64,000 nt of DNA, from assembly GCF_963691685.1 (NCBI RefSeq), contig NZ_OY829290.1:558001-622000 (forward strand). Direction: 5' to 3'. The stretch comes from Thalassovita sp. (GTDB taxonomy: Bacteria > Pseudomonadota > Alphaproteobacteria > Rhodobacterales > Rhodobacteraceae). Under the pieces are notes generated by a model. That model was given only the letters and a program-made list of their open reading frames with translations. It ran no database searches and was not told the DNA's origin. A program made the translations under genes and the position numbers. This document shows, piece after piece, positions 1-8,230 of the stretch (positions are counted from its first letter, which is position 1; the number at the start of each line of letters is the position of its first letter).

Positions 1-729
1 CACCACACCACCTGCCAGGGCGGCGGGCACGGCGACGATCACCAGCTGCTTCATCTCGGGGCTGAACCGGGGCCGTTGCAAGCGGATGCTGATGCCCGCA
101 CGTTGTGCCGCAATCCAGACCAGCCCCATCTGCGCGATCCCGGCAAAGGGCACCATCCAGACCAGGCTTTGCGCCACATCACCCCCGGCCAGAACCGCCC
201 CCAGCATGGCCCCGACCATCAGGATGTTCAGCAGGACCGGCGCCGCCGCTGCAGCCGCAAACCGGCCATGGGCGTTCAATACCCCAGACAGCAGTGCCGC
301 GAGGGATATGAACAGGATGTAAGGAAAGGCGATCCGCCCAAAAGCAACGGAGAGGTCAAACTGTTCCTGCCCGGCAAAGCCCGAGGCCAGACCGTAGATC
401 AGCCAGGGCATCGTCAGCTGCGCCAGAAGGGTCAGAACGATCAGCACCGTGGCCAGACCACTGATGGCCTGACTGGCAAAACCGCTGGGGTCTTCATCGC
501 CTTCTAGCCGTTTGGAATATTGCGGAATGAAGGCCATGTTGAATGCGCCTTCGGCAAAGAACCGGCGGAACATATTGGGCAGGCGGAACGCCACCACAAA
601 GGCCTCATAGGCCGGGCCGGTGCCCAGATAGGCCAGGATCATCGCATCGCGCACAAACCCCAGAACCCGGCTCAGCAAGGTCCAGGCGCCAACCGTCAGG
701 AAGCCGGAAATCAGGCGGATCGACTTCAT
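1..729 (-). CDS. murJ: Lipid II flippase MurJ (MviN), N-terminal part, cut by window edge
   Basis: The first 243 residues of a MurJ/MviN-type polytopic membrane protein are visible; the rest lies beyond the left edge. The N-terminus (MKSIRLISGFLTVGAWTLLS followed by RVLGFVRDAMI) is the hallmark opening of the family, whose members flip lipid II across the inner membrane for peptidoglycan synthesis. The ATG at 729 overlaps the glnD stop in an ATGA arrangement, so the two genes are probably translationally coupled. The glnD-murJ order is common in Rhodobacterales. The identity rests on the N-terminal motif and context; the C-terminal half cannot be judged. Confidence 0.9.
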   Translation of the reverse strand, partial: MKSIRLISGFLTVGAWTLLSRVLGFVRDAMILAYLGTGPAYEAFVVAFRLPNMFRRFFAEGAFNMAFIPQYSKRLEGDEDPSGFASQAISGLATVLIVLTLLAQLTMPWLIYGLASGFAGQEQFDLSVAFGRIAFPYILFISLAALLSGVLNAHGRFAAAAAAPVLLNILMVGAMLGAVLAGGDVAQSLVWMVPFAGIAQMGLVWIAAQRAGISIRLQRPRFSPEMKQLVIVAVPAALAGGVV

Positions 730-3491
730 GAAATGGCCCTTTCCGCGCCCTCAGTGATGGCTTCGCGCAGCTTCTTTTCCAGCGTCTTTTGGCGCGGGGC
801 CGAGTGGAACTTCAGCCCGAACATGTCTTTGACGTAGAAGCTGTCGACCACCTGTTCGCCATAGGTCGCGATCACGGCCGAGGCGATATAGACGTTGTTG
901 TTGGCCAGCGTCCGGGTCAGATCAAACAACAGGCCGGGCCGGTCGCGGGTGTCCACCTCGATGATGGTGTAGATATCCGATCCTTCGTTATCAAAGGTGA
1001 TCGAGGTCGGCACCCGGAAGGCACGTTCGCGTTTCTTGATCTTGTCGCGCGATTTCATCGCTTCGGTGGCTTTCACCTCACCCAGCAGGATCTTTTTGAT
1101 CATCTGGGTCAGCCGGGGCAGGCGCTCTTCCTCATAGGGGTGGCCATCCGCGTCCTGCACCCAGAAGACCGCAGTGGCATAGCCATCCTTGGAGGTATAG
1201 GTGCGCGCGTCCACCACATTGGCCCCGACAAGTGCCAACGCGCCGCTGAGGCGGGAAAAGATGCCGGGGTGATCGACAAGGGCAAAACAGGCGCGGGTCG
1301 CATCGCGGTCCAGATCCGGGTGCAGGTCGATGCGCACCTCATCATCGGGGATGTCGCGCAGCAAGGTGGCAAAGACCGCATGGGTGTTGGTGTCGAGACC
1401 TTGCCAATAAGGCGGGTAATGGCGGCCGGTTTCCGTCCGCAACGGGGCGCTGTCCCAGTCCGACAGCCGCTCGCGCAGCAGCTTGCGCGCCTCGGCGCCA
1501 CGGTTTTCGCGATTGACCTCTTCCAGCCCGTGTTCCAGCGCCTGCGCGGTATCGCGGTGCAGCTGGCGGATCAGCACGGCCTTCCAGTTGTTCCAGGTGT
1601 CAGGGCCCACGCCACGAATGTCACAGACCGTCAGCACGGTCAGCAGATCCAACCGCTTGCGGGTTTTCACCGCCTTGGCAAAGGCACGTACTGTGCGCGG
1701 GTCCGAGATATCGCGTTTCTGCGCCATGTCCGACATCAACAGGTGATAGCGCACCAGCCATTCCACCGTCTCGACCTCAGACTTGGACAGGCCCAGATGC
1801 GGCGCTACTTTGCGCGCGATCTTGGCGCCAAGGATTGAGTGATCTTCATCACGGCCTTTGCCGATGTCATGCAGCAGCAGCGCCACATAGATCACCTTGC
1901 GGTTCACCCCTTCCTTCAGGATGCCCGAAACCAACGGCAGGCTTTCCACCAGATCGCCATGTTCGATTTCGCTGAGGTTGCGGATGCATTGGATCGTGTG
2001 CTCATCCACGGTGTAGTGGTGGTACATGTTGAACTGCATCATCGCCACGATCGGCTCAAACTCGGGGATAAAGGCTGACAGAACCCCCAGTTCATTCATC
2101 CGGCGCAGGGCGCGTTCGGGGTTGCCGTGTTTCAGCATCAGATCCAGAAACTGCCGCCGCGCCTCTTTGTCATTGCGCATCTCATCGTCGATGAGATCAA
2201 GGTTGGCTGAAACCAGACGCATCGCATCCGGGTGGATCAACATACCGGTGCGCAGCGCCTCCTCGAACAGGCGCAGCAGGTTCAGTTTGTCAGCAAGGAA
2301 GGCCTTCTCATTGTCCACCGCCAGACGGTTGTGGACCACCTTGTAGCCTTTTTTGACACGCGGATTGCGGCGGAAAATCCGTTGCAGCAGCGGCTCGTTT
2401 TTGACGTGCATCGCTTCCAGTTTGGTCAGGAAGATGCGGGTCAGATCGCCGGTGGCGGTGGCATTGCGGAAATATTCCTGCATGAAATGTTCCACCGCGC
2501 GGCGGCCGTCCTGGTCCTCATAGCCCATCCGGGCCGCAACCTCGACCTGCAGGTCAAAGGTCAGCTGATCCGAGGGCCGGTTGGTGATCAGATGCAGATG
2601 GCAGCGCACCGCCCAAAGGAAATCCTCAGCCCGTTTGAACAGCTGAAACTCATCCTCACTGAAGACATTGAGCTTCACCAGCTCCTTAACGTTGCGGACG
2701 TTATGGACGTATTTGGCGATCCAGAACAGCGATTGCAGGTCACGCAGGCAGCCTTTGCCCTCCTTGACGTTTGGCTCCACCACATAGCGCTGGCCGCCCT
2801 GGCGCTCATGACGGGCGTCACGCTCTTCCAGCTTGGCCTCAATAAATTCCGCCGCAGTGCCTTTGAACAGCTCCGAGGTCAGCCGTTTCGCCAGTTCCGT
2901 CGGCAGTTCCGCGTCCCCGGTCAGATAGCGATGTTCCATCAATGCGGTGCGGATGGTGAAATCTTCGCGCCCCAGCTTCAGGCAATCGCGCACCGTGCGG
3001 GAGGCATGGCCGACCTTCAGCCGCAGATCCCACAGGATATAGAGCATCGATTCGATCACCTTCTCGGCCCAGGGGGTGATCTGTTTCGGCGTCAGGAACA
3101 ACAGGTCGACGTCAGACTGCGGCGCCATTTCACCACGCCCGTAGCCGCCGACGGCCAGCAGGCTCAACCGGTCCTCTTCGCCGGCATCCGGGTTTGGATG
3201 CATATACTGGGTGGCCACATGTTTGGCGGTCACCACCAGACAATCGGTCAGCCAGGTGTAGGCCCGTGTGGTGGGGCGCGCCTTGAAGGGATCGGCAGCA
3301 AAAGCTTCGGCAATGGCGGCCATCCCGGCCTTGCGCGCTTTCAGAAGGATCGGCACCACGGCGCTGCGCAACAGGGCCGCATCCGGTGCGGTTTGCGCCG
3401 CCTCAGCGATTTCGGCGCCAACGGCTTGGGCATCAAAGATGTCGCCTGCCGGGCAAATCAGCTTGTCCGGCGCTTTGGGGAGGTTCAGCAT
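726..3491 (-). CDS. glnD: Bifunctional PII uridylyltransferase/uridylyl-removing enzyme GlnD
   Basis: This 921-residue protein has the full GlnD layout. A nucleotidyltransferase motif (GGYGRGE then SDVDLLF) lies near residues 115-132, an HD phosphohydrolase motif (HDIGKGRDEDHS) near 535-550, and two ACT domains near 740 and 845 (DHPGIFSRLSGAL and DTRDRPGLLFDLT). GlnD senses glutamine and adds or removes UMP on PII proteins, so it sets the nitrogen-status signal in the cytoplasm. All catalytic residues expected in the two active sites are present and the length is normal. It starts with ATG at 3491 and is followed by murJ with a 4-bp overlap. The upstream gene on the same strand ends in a terminator, so glnD probably has its own promoter in 3492-3618. 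Confidence 0.97.
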   Translation of the reverse strand: MLNLPKAPDKLICPAGDIFDAQAVGAEIAEAAQTAPDAALLRSAVVPILLKARKAGMAAIAEAFAADPFKARPTTRAYTWLTDCLVVTAKHVATQYMHPNPDAGEEDRLSLLAVGGYGRGEMAPQSDVDLLFLTPKQITPWAEKVIESMLYILWDLRLKVGHASRTVRDCLKLGREDFTIRTALMEHRYLTGDAELPTELAKRLTSELFKGTAAEFIEAKLEERDARHERQGGQRYVVEPNVKEGKGCLRDLQSLFWIAKYVHNVRNVKELVKLNVFSEDEFQLFKRAEDFLWAVRCHLHLITNRPSDQLTFDLQVEVAARMGYEDQDGRRAVEHFMQEYFRNATATGDLTRIFLTKLEAMHVKNEPLLQRIFRRNPRVKKGYKVVHNRLAVDNEKAFLADKLNLLRLFEEALRTGMLIHPDAMRLVSANLDLIDDEMRNDKEARRQFLDLMLKHGNPERALRRMNELGVLSAFIPEFEPIVAMMQFNMYHHYTVDEHTIQCIRNLSEIEHGDLVESLPLVSGILKEGVNRKVIYVALLLHDIGKGRDEDHSILGAKIARKVAPHLGLSKSEVETVEWLVRYHLLMSDMAQKRDISDPRTVRAFAKAVKTRKRLDLLTVLTVCDIRGVGPDTWNNWKAVLIRQLHRDTAQALEHGLEEVNRENRGAEARKLLRERLSDWDSAPLRTETGRHYPPYWQGLDTNTHAVFATLLRDIPDDEVRIDLHPDLDRDATRACFALVDHPGIFSRLSGALALVGANVVDARTYTSKDGYATAVFWVQDADGHPYEEERLPRLTQMIKKILLGEVKATEAMKSRDKIKKRERAFRVPTSITFDNEGSDIYTIIEVDTRDRPGLLFDLTRTLANNNVYIASAVIATYGEQVVDSFYVKDMFGLKFHSAPRQKTLEKKLREAITEGAERAIS

Positions 3492-3618
3492 CTGTGGGCC
3501 TTTGTCTTTGGGGCGTCTTCTATCGGGTCAGGCGGGGCCTGTGTGGTCGCGGAACAGGGCGGCTGCATAGGCCCGGATCAGCACGGCAGGGCCGCGGAGG
3601 GTGGGCGCCGGTGGTTGG

Positions 3619-3649
3619 GCAACAGAAACGGGGGGCGCTGGGCCCCCCG
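3619..3649 (-). terminator. Intrinsic terminator of the lpoA-like gene
   Basis: A GC-rich hairpin (stem CGGGGGGC at 3629-3636 with GCCCCCCG at 3642-3649, 5-nt loop) lies 10 bp past the stop of the lpoA-like gene. On the minus strand it is followed by a T-rich stretch (TTTCTGTT). It separates that gene from glnD. Confidence 0.8.
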
Positions 3650-3658
3650 GATGTTGGT

Positions 3659-4840
3659 TCAGAAACCGGTACCGCCAAAACTGCGGGGCGCCGGGCTGAT
3701 GATAACCACTTTCTTGTCCTGGATCTGGGCAATGGCCAGACCCCGTTCATTGGTGCCATCCGGGCGCAGACGGAAGATCCCGTTGACCCCCTGGAAACCA
3801 GCGCCCTGCGTCAGCGCGCTGGCGGTCAGTGCGTCACGGTTGCCGGCGTTGACCAAAGCACCGATCGCGGCAATGCCGTCATAGGCCAGACCACCGATCG
3901 GGTGTGGCGTGGCGCCAAAGGCGGCGCTGTAACGGCTGCTGAACTGTTGCGTCAGCGCCGGATCCGGCTTGGCAAACCAGCCACCCTGCACCCCGGGCAG
4001 CTCAAGTGTCTGCGGCGGCACGTCCCAACGGGTCAGGCCGATATACTGGGTCTCGGCCGGGTCCACACCGGATTCATCCAGCAGCTGGCTCAGAAGCGGC
4101 AGCGCACCTTCGGAACTTGCGGTCAGGAAGACCGAGCTGGCGCCGCTCGATACCGCGGACCGGATGGTGGGGATCGCCTGAATAACACCCTGCTGTGAGC
4201 GCTCATAGGGCACGGCCTCAGCCAGCGAGGCACCGGCTGTGCGGCTGATCGCGCCCGAGATTGCATCGCGCCCCAAGGTCCCCGCGACCGAGGCGTCATG
4301 GGCAATCACAACATTGCCTTTGCCCTGCGATGCCGCATGAGCAATCAGCCGGTTTGCGGTGTTCTGGAAGGTCGGGCCAAGGATAAACAGGTTACCACCG
4401 GCAACCGAGGTGTTGTTGGAAAACGACAGCACGTTCACGCCGCGGGGCGCCACCGCCACCGCCGCCGCATTGGCTGAGGCAGAATAGACCGGGCCAAGGA
4501 TGATTTTGGCGCCGTCCTGTACCGCGGCCACAGCCTGACTTGCGGCTTGATCCGCATTGCCGGCTGTGTTGTAGACGCGCAGATCAATGTTCACGCCGTC
4601 CAGATCGGTGATCGCCAGACGGGCTGCATTTTCAAGGCTTTGCGCCAGAATGACATCGCCTGCGTTGTCGCTGCCACCGGGCACCAGCAGGGCCACGGGC
4701 ACGGGTTTGGAGGTGTTGATCGAGGGGCCGCCGCTGGTGGCTGGCACACAGGCGGCCAAAGCGGTCAGCGAAAGGGCGGAGAAAAGCGGGACAATTGCCC
4801 GACGGGCAGTCTTGCGGGCGCTGCTGAAAACGGCGAACAT
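3659..4840 (-). CDS. LpoA-like penicillin-binding protein activator lipoprotein
   Basis: The predicted product has 393 residues. A signal peptide ends in a lipobox (LTALAAC), so it should be a lipid-anchored envelope protein. The rest resembles the periplasmic-binding-protein fold of the LpoA C-terminal domain (GSDNAGDVILAQSLENAARL, later TQYIGLTRWD and GGLAYDGIAAIG). LpoA-type proteins activate class A penicillin-binding proteins. The start at 4840 is preferred over an upstream in-frame ATG at 4978 because it places the signal peptide at the N-terminus and has an AAGGAG ribosome-binding site 11 nt upstream. The gene is divergent from rsmI and yraN, a neighbourhood shared with the enterobacterial lpoA locus. 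The long N-terminal TPR-like domain of enterobacterial LpoA is absent, so activation of a specific PBP is inference. Confidence 0.82.
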   Translation of the reverse strand: MFAVFSSARKTARRAIVPLFSALSLTALAACVPATSGGPSINTSKPVPVALLVPGGSDNAGDVILAQSLENAARLAITDLDGVNIDLRVYNTAGNADQAASQAVAAVQDGAKIILGPVYSASANAAAVAVAPRGVNVLSFSNNTSVAGGNLFILGPTFQNTANRLIAHAASQGKGNVVIAHDASVAGTLGRDAISGAISRTAGASLAEAVPYERSQQGVIQAIPTIRSAVSSGASSVFLTASSEGALPLLSQLLDESGVDPAETQYIGLTRWDVPPQTLELPGVQGGWFAKPDPALTQQFSSRYSAAFGATPHPIGGLAYDGIAAIGALVNAGNRDALTASALTQGAGFQGVNGIFRLRPDGTNERGLAIAQIQDKKVVIISPAPRSFGGTGF

Positions 4841-4923
4841 TGGATAAATGGCTCCTTCGGGACCGGCGAAAATGCGCAGAATGGTCTTTGCGCCGATAAT
4901 AAACACAGGAAGGGGCGGGTCCA

Positions 4924-5784
4924 GTGCTGAATCTGCAACCGAAAAAACTGGCGCCCGGTGTCTACCTGTTGGCCACACCCATTGGAACCGCCCGTGACAT
5001 CACGCTGCGTGCGCTGGATATTCTGGCCAGCGCGGATGTGCTGGTGGCCGAGGACACCCGCAGCCTGCGCAAACTGATGGAGATCCACGGCGTCCCCCTG
5101 GGGGATCGGCCGGTGCTGTCCTATCACGATCACAACGGCGCCCAGATGCGGCCACGCTTGATGGGGCTCTTGGCAGAGGGCAAATCGCTGGCCTATGCCT
5201 CTGAGGCGGGCACGCCGATGGTGGCCGATCCCGGTTTTGATCTGGCCCGCGCCGCCCGCGACGAAGGTTATGACGTGATCTCCGCCCCCGGTCCTTCCGC
5301 CGTGGTGACGGCGCTGACACTCGCGGGCCTGCCCACCGACCGATTTATGTTTGCAGGCTTCCTGCCCAACGCTAAAGGCGCCCGCCGCAAAATGCTGGAG
5401 GAGCTTTCAGCGATCCCCGCCACATTGGCGTTTTACGAAAGCCCCAAGCGGGTGGCGGCCATGCTGAAAGATGCCGCCGACGTCATGGGCGGCGCGCGCG
5501 ACGCGGCAGTGTGCCGCGAGCTGACCAAAAAATTCGAAGAGGTCATTCGTGCACCATTGCAGGACCTCGCAGACATTTGCGCGGATCGTTCCCTGAAAGG
5601 GGAAATCGTGGTGCTGATCGACCGGCCGCGTTCACCAAATGTTAGCGAAGTTGATATAGAAGCAGAGCTGAAGCTGCTGCTTGAAACCATGTCTGTGCGC
5701 GATGCCTCGGATGAACTGGCAGCAAAAACCGGTGTGAAACGCCGGAAAATCTATCAGATGGCGCTGGCACTCGATCAGGGCTGA
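4924..5784 (+). CDS. rsmI: 16S rRNA (cytidine1402-2'-O)-methyltransferase RsmI
   Basis: The 286-residue product has the tetrapyrrole-methylase fold signatures of RsmI: GVYLLATPIGTARDITLRAL near the N-terminus, VAEDTRSLRKLM, and SEAGTPMVADPG (the GTP-like SAM-binding loop) near residues 98-109. RsmI methylates the ribose of C1402 in the decoding centre of 16S rRNA. Length is normal. The start is a GTG with an AAGGGGCGG stretch upstream. It is followed after 12 bp by yraN, and the rsmI-yraN-gshB run suggests a co-transcribed housekeeping group. Gene function is confident from sequence; the exact start is less so. Confidence 0.96.
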   Translation: MLNLQPKKLAPGVYLLATPIGTARDITLRALDILASADVLVAEDTRSLRKLMEIHGVPLGDRPVLSYHDHNGAQMRPRLMGLLAEGKSLAYASEAGTPMVADPGFDLARAARDEGYDVISAPGPSAVVTALTLAGLPTDRFMFAGFLPNAKGARRKMLEELSAIPATLAFYESPKRVAAMLKDAADVMGGARDAAVCRELTKKFEEVIRAPLQDLADICADRSLKGEIVVLIDRPRSPNVSEVDIEAELKLLLETMSVRDASDELAAKTGVKRRKIYQMALALDQG

Positions 5785-5796
5785 AACGGGGGCGGA

Positions 5797-6288
5797 TTGA
5801 CCCAGCTGTGCTTTGATTTGGATATGCCTTTGGCCGCGCCACCCGCGTGCCCGCGGCCTCACGGGCAACATAAACACGGCCCTAAACACGACCCGAAACA
5901 CCACCGTGGCCAATTGGCCCATCTGGCCGGGCTCGCCGCCGAAGATCAGGTGGTGACCCATTATCTGAGCCGCGGCCACCACCTCGTGGCCGCGCGCTGG
6001 CGTGGCAAGGCCGGGGAAATTGACCTGATCCTGCGGCCACCGGAGCGCGATGGGTTCGTTTTTGTTGAGGTTAAGAAATCACGTTCTTTCGACCACGCCT
6101 TGGCGCGGGTCAGTGCTCGCCAGGCCCAACGGATCATGCGCGCGGCTGAGGAATTCATCGGCCATTGCGGGGCGGGCCTGTCGACCAATATGCGGTTTGA
6201 CGTGGCCATGGTTGATGCGCAGGGCCAGATTGAAGTGCTGGAAAATGCCTTCGCCGGGGGCGGCTGGGACCACTGTTGCGATCACTGA
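5797..6288 (+). CDS. YraN/UPF0102 family endonuclease-like protein
   Basis: The 163-residue product carries the UPF0102 core: an E-x-A-AxYLxxxG-like segment (EDQVVTHYLSRGHHLVAARWRGKAGEIDLI is spread over residues 48-77) and FVFVEVKKS near residue 89, which together form a restriction-endonuclease-like D/E-x-K site. The biochemical role of the family is unsettled; a link to DNA or RNA processing is inference. The apparent start is TTG at 5797. An ATG at 5824 would remove nine residues of a poorly conserved, His-rich N-terminus (HGQHKHGPKHDPKHHRGQ) that still remains in the shorter form. That His stretch is unusual and could bind metal. Confidence 0.85.
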   Translation: MTQLCFDLDMPLAAPPACPRPHGQHKHGPKHDPKHHRGQLAHLAGLAAEDQVVTHYLSRGHHLVAARWRGKAGEIDLILRPPERDGFVFVEVKKSRSFDHALARVSARQAQRIMRAAEEFIGHCGAGLSTNMRFDVAMVDAQGQIEVLENAFAGGGWDHCCDH

Positions 6289-6380
6289 TATGTGCGATTG
6301 TTGATTTCTGATTTGCCACTCTGGCGGGCTTGGGTCATGTATTCTGTCGATACCTCCCTTGGCCAGAACAGGTGGCAGAC

Positions 6381-7316
6381 ATGAAAATCGCCTTTCAGAT
6401 GGATCCGATCGGTCCCATCGACATCAATGCAGACAGCACCTTCCGCATCGCGCTTGAGGCGCAGGCGCGCGGGCATGAGCTGTTTTATTACACGCCCGAC
6501 CGCCTGTCCTATCAGGAGGGGCGCATCGTCGCCCGCGGCTGGCCGCTGACCGTGCAAAAGGTCGAAGGGGATCACTATACCACCGGCCCTGAGCAAGAGG
6601 TGGATCTGGCAAGTTTTGATGTGGTCTGGCTGCGTCAGGACCCGCCGTTTGACATGTTCTACATCACCACCACCCATCTGCTGGACCGGATCCATCCGGA
6701 CACTCTGGTGGTCAATGATCCGTTCTGGGTGCGCAACTACCCGGAAAAACTGCTGGTGCTTGATTTCCCCGACCTGACGCCGCCGACCACCATCGCGCGT
6801 GATCTGCAAACCATTCGGGAGTTCAAGAACAAACACGGCGACATCATCCTGAAACCGCTTTACGGCAACGGCGGCGCTGGTGTTTTCCGCCTGACTGAAA
6901 GTGATCGCAACCTGACCTCGCTGCATGAGCTGTTCACTGGCTTCAGCCGCGAACCGCTGATTGTGCAGAAGTTCCTGCCGGATGTCTCCAAAGGCGACAA
7001 GCGGGTCATTCTGGTGGACGGTGAACCAGTAGGCGCCATCAACCGTGTACCGCAGGCCGGCGAGACCCGTTCCAACATGCATGTGGGCGGCCGGCCTGAG
7101 AAAATCGCGCTCAGCGATCGGGATCGTGAAATCTGTGATCGGATCGGTCCGCTGTTGCGCGAAAAGGGCCAGGTCTTTGTCGGCATTGACGTCATCGGCG
7201 ACTACCTGACCGAGATCAACGTCACCTCCCCCACCGGCATTCAGGAGCTGGAGCGGTTTGACGGCACCAACACCGCCCAGAAAATCTGGGAGGCGATTGA
7301 GGCCAAGCGGGCGTGA
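6381..7316 (+). CDS. gshB: Glutathione synthetase GshB
   Basis: The 311-residue product is an ATP-grasp enzyme that joins gamma-glutamylcysteine and glycine to give glutathione in the cytoplasm. It begins MKIAFQMDPIGPIDI, typical for bacterial GshB, with MRQDPPFD-like text (WLRQDPPFDMFYITTTHLLD), the ATP-binding KPLYGNGGAGVFR segment near residue 155, and the metal-binding FVGIDVIGDYLTEINVTSPTG near the C-terminus. Length matches the family. The start at 6381 is chosen because upstream in-frame residues are not conserved. The TGA stop overlaps the GTG start of the next gene by 4 bp. Confidence 0.97.
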   Translation: MKIAFQMDPIGPIDINADSTFRIALEAQARGHELFYYTPDRLSYQEGRIVARGWPLTVQKVEGDHYTTGPEQEVDLASFDVVWLRQDPPFDMFYITTTHLLDRIHPDTLVVNDPFWVRNYPEKLLVLDFPDLTPPTTIARDLQTIREFKNKHGDIILKPLYGNGGAGVFRLTESDRNLTSLHELFTGFSREPLIVQKFLPDVSKGDKRVILVDGEPVGAINRVPQAGETRSNMHVGGRPEKIALSDRDREICDRIGPLLREKGQVFVGIDVIGDYLTEINVTSPTGIQELERFDGTNTAQKIWEAIEAKRA

Positions 7317-8230
7317 GCCTCACGCTGCGCCTTATGGGTGCGATGATGCGCCTCACGGTGCGCCCGGTCATGCGGCGCGCCACCGATCCGCAGAACATGC
7401 GGCACCATTTCGAACGTGCGGCGCGGCGCTGGTTCCGGCCAGTGCCGCATATGCACGCCATTCCCAGCCTGTTTCCCACCCCCGGGTCAGATCAACACGC
7501 GGCCCGCGATGCGCTCTGGGTCGGGGCGGGGCCGGTGATGTCAGATCAGGTGCTGCTTTATCTGCATGGCGGCGGCTATATCGCCGGCAGCCCGAAAACC
7601 CATCAGGCCTTGGTGGCCCGGATATCCCGCATGACCGGGTTGCGGGTCTTTGTGCCGGACTATCGTCTGGCGCCGGAACATCCGTTGCCCGCCGCGTTGC
7701 AGGACGCCAGGGCCGCCCATGCCCATCTGCTGCAACGGGGCTATCGACCCGAACAAATCATCCTGGGCGGTGACAGTGCCGGCGGCGGTCTGGCCCTGGC
7801 GCTGTTGGCGGAGCTCTGTCAAAGCGGTCAGCCCCCGGCCGCCGCTTTTGCGCTTTCGCCCTTCTGTGATCTTGCCTTCACCGGGGCCTCCGTGCGGGAC
7901 AACGGGCAGCGGGATCACTTCTTTCCTGGCGACCGCGGGCCCTATCTGGCGCGGATGATCCTGGGGGATCTGGCGCCCGAAGACCCACGCGCCTCACCGC
8001 TTTATGCCAATTTCCCGGACTGCCCGCCGGTGCTGATCCAGGTCTCGGACGCTGAGATCCTCTATGATGACGCCCGTCGGATGGCCGATAAGCTGCGCGA
8101 CGCAGGTGCGGAGGTCACGCTGCAGATCTGGCAGGACGCCCCGCATGTCTGGCAGATTTTTGATGGTTGGTTTCCCGAAGCACGCGCCGCCCTGCGCGAC
8201 GTTGCCCATTTTCTAAGACGCTTTTGCTAA
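7313..8230 (+). CDS. Alpha/beta hydrolase of the hormone-sensitive lipase (HSL) esterase family
   Basis: The 305-residue product has the HSL-family oxyanion-hole motif HGGG (LYLHGGGYIAGSPKTH near residue 84), the nucleophile elbow GDSAGGG near residue 155, and a C-terminal Asp/His pair (SDAEILYDD and DAPHVWQ). Members hydrolyse short-chain esters or lactones; the natural substrate cannot be read from sequence. The GTG start overlaps the gshB stop by 4 bp, so translation is likely coupled to gshB. An internal ATG at 7334 is an alternative. The gene ends overlapping the convergent comM gene by 4 bp. Confidence 0.87.
   Translation: MSLTLRLMGAMMRLTVRPVMRRATDPQNMRHHFERAARRWFRPVPHMHAIPSLFPTPGSDQHAARDALWVGAGPVMSDQVLLYLHGGGYIAGSPKTHQALVARISRMTGLRVFVPDYRLAPEHPLPAALQDARAAHAHLLQRGYRPEQIILGGDSAGGGLALALLAELCQSGQPPAAAFALSPFCDLAFTGASVRDNGQRDHFFPGDRGPYLARMILGDLAPEDPRASPLYANFPDCPPVLIQVSDAEILYDDARRMADKLRDAGAEVTLQIWQDAPHVWQIFDGWFPEARAALRDVAHFLRRFC

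Noticed and set aside
2232..3884. Open frame of 550 codons on the plus strand
   Set aside because: It is antisense to glnD and runs across a terminator and into the lpoA-like gene, so it cannot be a real gene.
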